In this document: positions 41,865 to 46,526 of the stretch, one piece after another
Layout of the letters: each line of letters begins with the position of its first letter
Position numbering within the stretch: position 1 is the stretch's first letter
NCBI GenBank assembly: GCA_910584065.1
Contig: CAJTZN010000031.1
Span: forward strand, 1 to 46,526
From: an uncultured Eubacterium sp.
GTDB lineage: Bacteria > Bacillota > Clostridia > Lachnospirales > Lachnospiraceae
Direction: 5' to 3'
DNA length: 46,526 nt
Program-made: the position numbers and the translations under genes
Notes under the pieces: model-generated
What the model saw: only the letters and a program-made list of their open reading frames with translations
The model's database searches: none
What the model was told of the DNA's origin: nothing

Positions 41865-44105
41865 ATGGGAAAGAAATTATTTATCGCTGAAAAACCGAGT
41901 GTGGCGCAGGAATTCGCGAGGGTACTGCATGTCAGGGGACGGCGGGGCGATGGGTTCATTGAGTCGGAGGACAGTGTCGTGACGTGGTGTGTCGGGCATC
42001 TGATCACGATGAGTTACCCGGAGGTGTATGATCCCGCCTATAAAAAGTGGGCGTTTGAGACGCTTCCCTTTCTGCCGGAAACATTTCGTTACGAAGTCAT
42101 TCCCGATGTGAGAAAGCAGTTTGAGATCGTAAAGGGACTGTTAAACCGTCCCGATGTGGAGGCGATCTACGTCTGCACCGATTCCGGGCGCGAGGGAGAA
42201 TACATATACCGTCTGGTGGATGAGATGGCGCAGGTGCCGGATACGAAGAAAAAGTTCCGTGTCTGGATCGATTCCCAGACCGAAGATGAGATCCTGCGCG
42301 GCATCCGGGAGGCAAAACCGCTGTCAGCCTACGATAACCTCAGTGCGTCCGCCTATCTGCGGGCGAAAGAAGATTATCTGATGGGGATTAATTTTTCCCG
42401 CGCCCTGTCACTGAAATACGGCGGCTGGCTCAATGACAACGTAGAGGGAAAAAAGTGGACGTCGGTTTCGGTCGGCCGCGTCATGACCTGTGTACTCGGC
42501 ATGGTCGTTTCGCGGGAATGGGAGATCCGGAAATTTGTGAAAACACCGTTTTACCGGGTGATCGGTTCTTTTTCCCCGCAGGGACTTTCCGGCGGGGCCG
42601 GAGGGGAAGCGGGCGAACAAGCGGGAGAAGAAGCGGGCAAACAAGCGGGAGAGAGCGGAAACGCGTTTGAGGGCGAGTGGCGCGTCTGCGAGGAGTCTCA
42701 CTATTTTCAGTCCCCGAAGTTATATAAGGAGAATGGTTTTCTGGACGAGGAGACGGCGAATGCGCTCATCCGCGAATTGAAGTCGGAAGAGCGGGAGGCT
42801 GTGATCGAATCGGTGGAGAAAAAGAAAGAAAAGAAAAATCCGCCGCTTCTGTTTAACCTGGCCGAACTGCAAAACCTGTCATCCAAATTGTTTAAGATCA
42901 GTCCGGACGAGACGCTCCAGATCGTGCAGGAGCTGTACGAAAAAAAGCTGGTGACCTATCCCCGTACCGACGCCAGGGTGCTCAGCAGCGCAGTGGCGAA
43001 AGAAATCACGAAACAGTTGAAAGGACTGCAGGGGTATGAACCCGCCCTCCCGTATCTGCGGGAGATTGCGCGCATGAAAAGTTTTGAAAAGCTGGAAAAG
43101 ACGCGCTATGTCGATGACAAAAAAATCACCGACCACTACGCCATCATACCGACCGGGCAGGGATTGTCGGCGCTGAAATCGCTGAAACCTGTATCCGCCC
43201 GGATGTATGAAGTCATTGTCCGCCGGTTTCTCAGCATCTTTTACCCGCCGGCCGTGTACCAGAAGATCAATGTCGTGCTGGCGGTAGATATTGTGCAGGA
43301 TGCGCACAATGTGCAGGATGCGCACAACATGCCAAATGCGCACAACGTGCAGAATGCACAAGAGAACGGTGCACGCGAAGCGCACATGGAGCGCGCAGGG
43401 CAAAATACGAAGGCGGAAATTACTGTGAAAAATGCGCACATGCACAGGGAACGGTTCCACACATCGCAGAAAGTACTGGTGGAGGAAGGCTTTTTGCCAG
43501 TTACAAAATATTCATTTACACAGAAAAAAGAAAAAGACGAGGAACAGCCGGAGACGAATTCTTTGCTTCCCCGCCTGAAAAAGGGGATGAAATGCGCGAT
43601 CGGCGGTATGAGTATCAAGGAGGGCGAGACGTCCCCGCCGAAACGCTACAATTCGGGGTCGATCATTCTGGCGATGGAAAATGCCGGCCAGCTCATTGAG
43701 GATGAGGAGCTGCGCGCGATGATCAAGGGAAGCGGCATCGGGACAAGTGCGACGAGGGCGGAGATCCTGAAGAAGCTGTTTCATATTTCCTATCTGAACC
43801 TGAATAAGAAGACGCAGATCATTACGCCGACCTTGAAAGGAGAACTCGTCTGCGGCATCGTCCGCTACGCGATCCCTGCGATGCTCAGTCCCAAACTGAC
43901 GGCGAGCTGGGAAAAGGGGCTGACCGGGGTGTCGGAAGGCGGCATCAGCGAGGCGGAGTATATGGGAAAACTGACTGACTTTGTCAGCGTGCAGGTCGGG
44001 AAGGTAAAAGGAACGGATAACAAAGCGCAGCTGCGTTCTTATTGTAACGCGGCCAGGGAGTATTATACCCCAAATAAAAAGAAAGAAAAGGAGAGCGAAG
44101 CGTGA
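41865..44105 (+). CDS. topB: DNA topoisomerase III
   Basis: A 746-residue type IA topoisomerase. KLFIAEKPSVAQEFARV is the Toprim start, TDSGREGEYIYR carries the metal-binding region, and VTYPRTDAR contains catalytic Tyr365. The C-terminal half includes YNSGSIILAMENAG and GIGTSATRAEI. It relaxes or decatenates DNA through single-strand passage. Two in-frame insertions of repetitive sequence lie after residue 240 (Glu/Gly/Ala/Gln) and near 475-535 (Asp/Ala/His/Asn), outside the catalytic core. The start has a poor ribosome site, so it probably depends on translation of the LUD gene. Its stop overlaps the next start. Confidence 0.95.
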   Translation: MGKKLFIAEKPSVAQEFARVLHVRGRRGDGFIESEDSVVTWCVGHLITMSYPEVYDPAYKKWAFETLPFLPETFRYEVIPDVRKQFEIVKGLLNRPDVEAIYVCTDSGREGEYIYRLVDEMAQVPDTKKKFRVWIDSQTEDEILRGIREAKPLSAYDNLSASAYLRAKEDYLMGINFSRALSLKYGGWLNDNVEGKKWTSVSVGRVMTCVLGMVVSREWEIRKFVKTPFYRVIGSFSPQGLSGGAGGEAGEQAGEEAGKQAGESGNAFEGEWRVCEESHYFQSPKLYKENGFLDEETANALIRELKSEEREAVIESVEKKKEKKNPPLLFNLAELQNLSSKLFKISPDETLQIVQELYEKKLVTYPRTDARVLSSAVAKEITKQLKGLQGYEPALPYLREIARMKSFEKLEKTRYVDDKKITDHYAIIPTGQGLSALKSLKPVSARMYEVIVRRFLSIFYPPAVYQKINVVLAVDIVQDAHNVQDAHNMPNAHNVQNAQENGAREAHMERAGQNTKAEITVKNAHMHRERFHTSQKVLVEEGFLPVTKYSFTQKKEKDEEQPETNSLLPRLKKGMKCAIGGMSIKEGETSPPKRYNSGSIILAMENAGQLIEDEELRAMIKGSGIGTSATRAEILKKLFHISYLNLNKKTQIITPTLKGELVCGIVRYAIPAMLSPKLTASWEKGLTGVSEGGISEAEYMGKLTDFVSVQVGKVKGTDNKAQLRSYCNAAREYYTPNKKKEKESEA
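42606..42653. repeat. Two 24-base repeats in topB
   Basis: Two adjacent 24-base units (42606-42629, 42630-42653) encode EAGEQAGE and EAGKQAGE. They follow the unit GGAGG that begins the insert. In frame. Confidence 0.85.
43293..43364. repeat. Four 18-base repeats in topB
   Basis: Units at 43293, 43311, 43329 and 43347 encode VQDAHN, VQDAHN, MPNAHN and VQNAQE. The first two are nearly identical, the last two more diverged. Further A/H/N-rich sequence continues to about residue 535. Confidence 0.88.
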
Positions 44106-44767
44106 AAGAGTTGACGAACATCGAGATATTTGAGGACCAGAAGACGATCGCGTGGGAGCTGATCGCGCAGTATGAATATCCGTATGACGTACTGCCCCAC
44201 ATCGGGGAGTTTATCGTAAAGCTGGGTGAAAGCCTGCCGGCGGACCGGTTTGAAAAGCGAGGGGATGATATATGGATCGCGAAGAGCGCCGTCGTAGCCC
44301 CGAGTGCGTGCCTGAACGGGCCGGCCATCATCGACGAGGAGGCCGAGGTGAGGCACTGCGCGTTTATCCGCGGGAATGCGATCGTCGGGAAAGGGGCTGT
44401 CGTGGGAAATTCCACGGAACTGAAAAATGTCATCTTATTTGACGGCGTGCAGGTGCCCCATTACAATTACGTCGGGGATTCGCTGCTCGGCTATAAGTCC
44501 CATATGGGAGCCGGTTCGATCACCTCCAATGTCAAGTCGGATAAGACGCTTGTGGAGATCCGCTGCGGCGGAGAAAAGGTGAAGACCGGCCGCAAGAAAA
44601 TGGGCGCCGTTCTCGGGAGCTTTGTCGAGGTCGGCTGCGGCAGCATCCTCAATCCCGGCACGGTGATTGGCAGCCACACGAACGTATACCCGCTCTCTTC
44701 GGTGCGCGGATACGTGCCGGGCGGGAGTATTTATAAGAAACAGGGCGAAATCGTGCAGAAATATTGA
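44102..44767 (+). CDS. Left-handed beta-helix protein (GlmU-like C-terminal half)
   Basis: A 221-residue protein with hexapeptide repeats of the left-handed beta-helix type (AVVAPSACLNGPAIIDEEAEV, FIRGNAIVGKGAVVGNS) and VGDSLLGYKSHMGAGSITSN, similar to the C-terminal acetyltransferase half of GlmU and to UDP-GlcNAc pyrophosphorylase-like proteins. It lacks the N-terminal nucleotidyltransferase domain. It is probably an acyltransferase or a regulatory/binding protein; the substrate is unclear. Start GTG 44102 overlaps the topB stop and has AAAGGAG upstream. A promoter for the next gene begins at its end. Confidence 0.85.
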   Translation: MKELTNIEIFEDQKTIAWELIAQYEYPYDVLPHIGEFIVKLGESLPADRFEKRGDDIWIAKSAVVAPSACLNGPAIIDEEAEVRHCAFIRGNAIVGKGAVVGNSTELKNVILFDGVQVPHYNYVGDSLLGYKSHMGAGSITSNVKSDKTLVEIRCGGEKVKTGRKKMGAVLGSFVEVGCGSILNPGTVIGSHTNVYPLSSVRGYVPGGSIYKKQGEIVQKY

Positions 44768-44792
44768 CAATTTTAGCAAAATATTGTACGAT
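44764..44792 (+). promoter_or_regulatory. Promoter of the NifU-like/GGGtGRT pair
   Basis: Consensus TTGACA (44764-44769), a 17-base spacer and TACGAT (44787-44792), starting within the stop codon region of the previous gene. The good -35 and spacing predict strong expression. Confidence 0.7.
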
Positions 44793-44834
44793 TAAGTGAG
44801 AATTTGAAGAGGTAAGAAAGGAGTTACAATCGAC

Positions 44835-45542
44835 ATGATTTATTCACAGGAAGTAGAAAACATGTGCCCAGTTGCTCAGGGTGTCAGCCACGGCTGCGCA
44901 CCGATCCCAGAAGAAGCAAAATGGGTAAAGGCAAAAGAAGTTAAAGACATTTCCGGTTTTACACACGGTGTAGGCTGGTGCGCTCCGCAGCAGGGAGCCT
45001 GCAAACTGACTCTTAATGTAAAAGAAGGTATCATCCAGGAAGCTCTCGTGGAGACGATTGGCTGTTCCGGTATGACGCACTCCGCGGCGATGGCTGCCGA
45101 AATCCTCCCGGGACGCACGGTGCTCGAGGCGCTGAACACCGACCTTGTGTGCGACGCGATCAATACGGCGATGAGGGAGTTATTCCTCCAGATCGTTTAC
45201 GGACGTTCCCAGAGCGCTTTTTCGGAGGATGGTCTTGCGATCGGCGCCGGTTTGGAAGATCTCGGAAAAGGTCTTCGTTCCCAGGTTGGTACGATGTACG
45301 GTACGCTCAAAAAGGGCCCGCGCTATCTGGAGATGGCAGAGGGGTATGTAACAGCCATTGCTTTGGACAAAGATGATTTGATCATCGGTTATAAATTCGT
45401 TAGCCTCGGTAAAATGACTGACTTTATCAAGAAGGGTGATGACCCGAATACGGCTTACGAGAAAGCCTGCGGTCAGTATGGCCGTGTGGATGACGCCGTT
45501 AAGCTCATCGATCCGAGAACGGATGAAGAAGTCGCAAAATAA
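44835..45542 (+). CDS. NifU-like iron-sulfur scaffold protein, partner of GGGtGRT
   Basis: A 235-residue protein related to NifU/IscU scaffold proteins. Cys49, Cys56 and Cys77 lie in WCAPQQGACKLTLNV and TIGCSGMTHSAAMAAEIL, which correspond to the NifU-type cluster site; Cys11, Cys21 and Cys106 are additional. It could hold or transfer an Fe-S cluster. It starts at ATG 44835 with AAAGGAG upstream, behind its own promoter, and GGGtGRT follows after 20 bases. This two-gene arrangement recurs in gut Clostridia, but the reaction is not established. No other Fe-S assembly genes (cysteine desulfurase) are in the window. Confidence 0.85.
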   Translation: MIYSQEVENMCPVAQGVSHGCAPIPEEAKWVKAKEVKDISGFTHGVGWCAPQQGACKLTLNVKEGIIQEALVETIGCSGMTHSAAMAAEILPGRTVLEALNTDLVCDAINTAMRELFLQIVYGRSQSAFSEDGLAIGAGLEDLGKGLRSQVGTMYGTLKKGPRYLEMAEGYVTAIALDKDDLIIGYKFVSLGKMTDFIKKGDDPNTAYEKACGQYGRVDDAVKLIDPRTDEEVAK

Positions 45543-45562
45543 TAAAAGGAGGTAACGAAATA

Positions 45563-46526
45563 ATGGCTTTATTTGAATCATATGAAAGAAGAATAGATAA
45601 AATCAACAGCGTGTTGAACGAATACGGCATCTCCTCGATTGAAGAGGCGGAGAAGATCACGAAGGATGCCGGTCTGAACGTATACGATCAGATCAAAGGC
45701 ATTCAGCCGATCTGTTTTGAGAACGCGTGCTGGGCGTACACCGTAGGCGCGGCGATCGCCATCAAAAAGGGATGCAAGAGGGCAGCGGACGCAGCCGCAG
45801 CGATCGGAGAGGGTCTGCAGGCATTTTGTATCCCGGGTTCGGTTGCCGATACCCGTAAAGTAGGTTTGGGACATGGAAACCTGGGCAAGATGCTCCTCGA
45901 GGAGGAGACCGAGTGCTTCTGTTTCCTTGCCGGCCATGAGTCTTTTGCCGCAGCAGAGGGTGCGATCGGAATTGCCGAGAAGGCAAACAAAGTGCGTAAA
46001 AAACCGCTCCGCGTCATTCTGAACGGACTGGGCAAGGACGCGGCACAGATCATTTCCCGTATCAACGGCTTTACGTTTGTTGAGACCGAGTACGACCCGT
46101 ATACGAATACGGTGAAAGAGGTGTCCCGTATTTCTTATTCCGAAGGACTCCGCTCCAAAGTAAACTGCTATGGCGCAAACGACGTGCAGGAAGGCGTTGC
46201 GATCATGCACAGAGAGGGCGTGGACGTTTCGATCACGGGTAACTCCACGAACCCCACACGTTTCCAGCACCCGGTAGCAGGTACATATAAAAAGGAATGT
46301 CTTGAGCAGGGCAAGAAGTACTTCTCCGTAGCATCCGGCGGTGGTACCGGACGTACGCTCCATCCGGACAACATGGCAGCCGGCCCGGCTTCTTATGGTA
46401 TGACGGATACACTCGGACGTATGCACAGCGACGCGCAGTTCGCAGGTTCTTCGTCCGTACCGGCACACGTAGAGATGATGGGACTCATCGGCGCAGGAAA
46501 TAACCCGATGGTTGGTATGACGGTAG
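45563..46526 (+). CDS. GGGtGRT family protein (partial at window end)
   Basis: The first 321 residues of a protein whose motif ASGGGTGRTLHPDNMAAGP begins with G259 of the GGGTGRT signature. Other stretches are PICFENACWAYTVGAAIAIK (Cys51, Cys56), CFLAGHESFAAAEGA and ITGNSTNPTRFQHPVAGTYK. No catalytic assignment is known; the name only describes the motif. GGAGG lies 11 bases upstream. The gene is cut by the window end. Pairing with a NifU-like protein suggests a redox or Fe-S-dependent role. Confidence 0.9.
   Translation, partial: MALFESYERRIDKINSVLNEYGISSIEEAEKITKDAGLNVYDQIKGIQPICFENACWAYTVGAAIAIKKGCKRAADAAAAIGEGLQAFCIPGSVADTRKVGLGHGNLGKMLLEEETECFCFLAGHESFAAAEGAIGIAEKANKVRKKPLRVILNGLGKDAAQIISRINGFTFVETEYDPYTNTVKEVSRISYSEGLRSKVNCYGANDVQEGVAIMHREGVDVSITGNSTNPTRFQHPVAGTYKKECLEQGKKYFSVASGGGTGRTLHPDNMAAGPASYGMTDTLGRMHSDAQFAGSSSVPAHVEMMGLIGAGNNPMVGMTV

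Noticed and set aside
41105..42007. A 300-codon minus-strand frame across the TgpA, LUD and topB junction
   Set aside because: It spans three overlapping plus-strand genes and shows no family resemblance.

Overview
The window looks like a chromosomal segment of a Gram-positive anaerobe of the class Clostridia, most likely a Lachnospiraceae gut commensal. The reasons are the AGGAGG-type ribosome sites, frequent TTG/GTG starts, a one-piece tmRNA with tag AEDNLAYAA, GHKL/LytTR and AraC regulators next to ABC half-transporters, a secreted GH115 enzyme with a BspA-like tail, and a NifU-like/GGGtGRT gene pair. No rRNA, tRNA, transposase, integrase or CRISPR array was seen. Names rest on motif recognition by eye; no database search was possible.

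Layout. 1-12 kb: two related, partly decayed copies of one locus. Copy A holds an ABC half-transporter (139-2055), a 64-base kinase fossil, a GH115 glucuronidase on the minus strand and an AraC fossil. Copy B holds a frameshifted ABC half-transporter (7501-9326), a LytTR response regulator, a GHKL kinase and an intact AraC regulator. A VapBC-like pair lies between them. A 40-base block upstream of both araC copies also sits beside the GH115 promoter, so the surviving AraC protein may control GH115 in trans. 12-19 kb: an AT-rich tract of short, mostly single-gene units (TfoX-like, ferredoxin, XRE/GyrI, acetyltransferases, DUF4177, flavin-binding protein, methyltransferase, VOC, DNA alkylation repair, DinB-like) with several fossils; two units share the same flanking sequences. 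19-25 kb: DUF1877, acetyltransferase, AI-2E family permease, phospholipase D-like protein, AAA-ATPase-like/PD-(D/E)XK protein and a polysaccharide deacetylase. 25.4-26.6 kb: AraC and BrnT fossils, an orphan BrnA antitoxin, a shared terminator and the tmRNA gene with its promoter.

26.6-36 kb: cell-envelope and signalling genes on the plus strand: a membrane-anchored trigger-factor-like foldase, a small membrane protein, an OmpR/HK two-component system, a lipoprotein, a PH-domain protein, CheV, a large repeat-bearing membrane protein, then hisH-hisF and a terminator. 36-44.8 kb: ung, then a tightly packed run of MoxR ATPase, DUF58 protein, transglutaminase-like membrane protein, LUD protein, topoisomerase III and a beta-helix acyl/nucleotidyltransferase-like protein, several joined by 4-base stop/start overlaps. 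44.8 kb to the end: a good promoter drives a NifU-like protein and a GGGtGRT-family protein that runs off the window; this pair is poorly understood and is the best candidate here for an undescribed system.

A theme across the window is short tandem duplications of 12-24 bases, mostly in frame inside genes (GH115, acetyltransferase, trigger-factor-like protein, the 33-kb membrane protein, topB twice) and once in the leader of the AraC gene.
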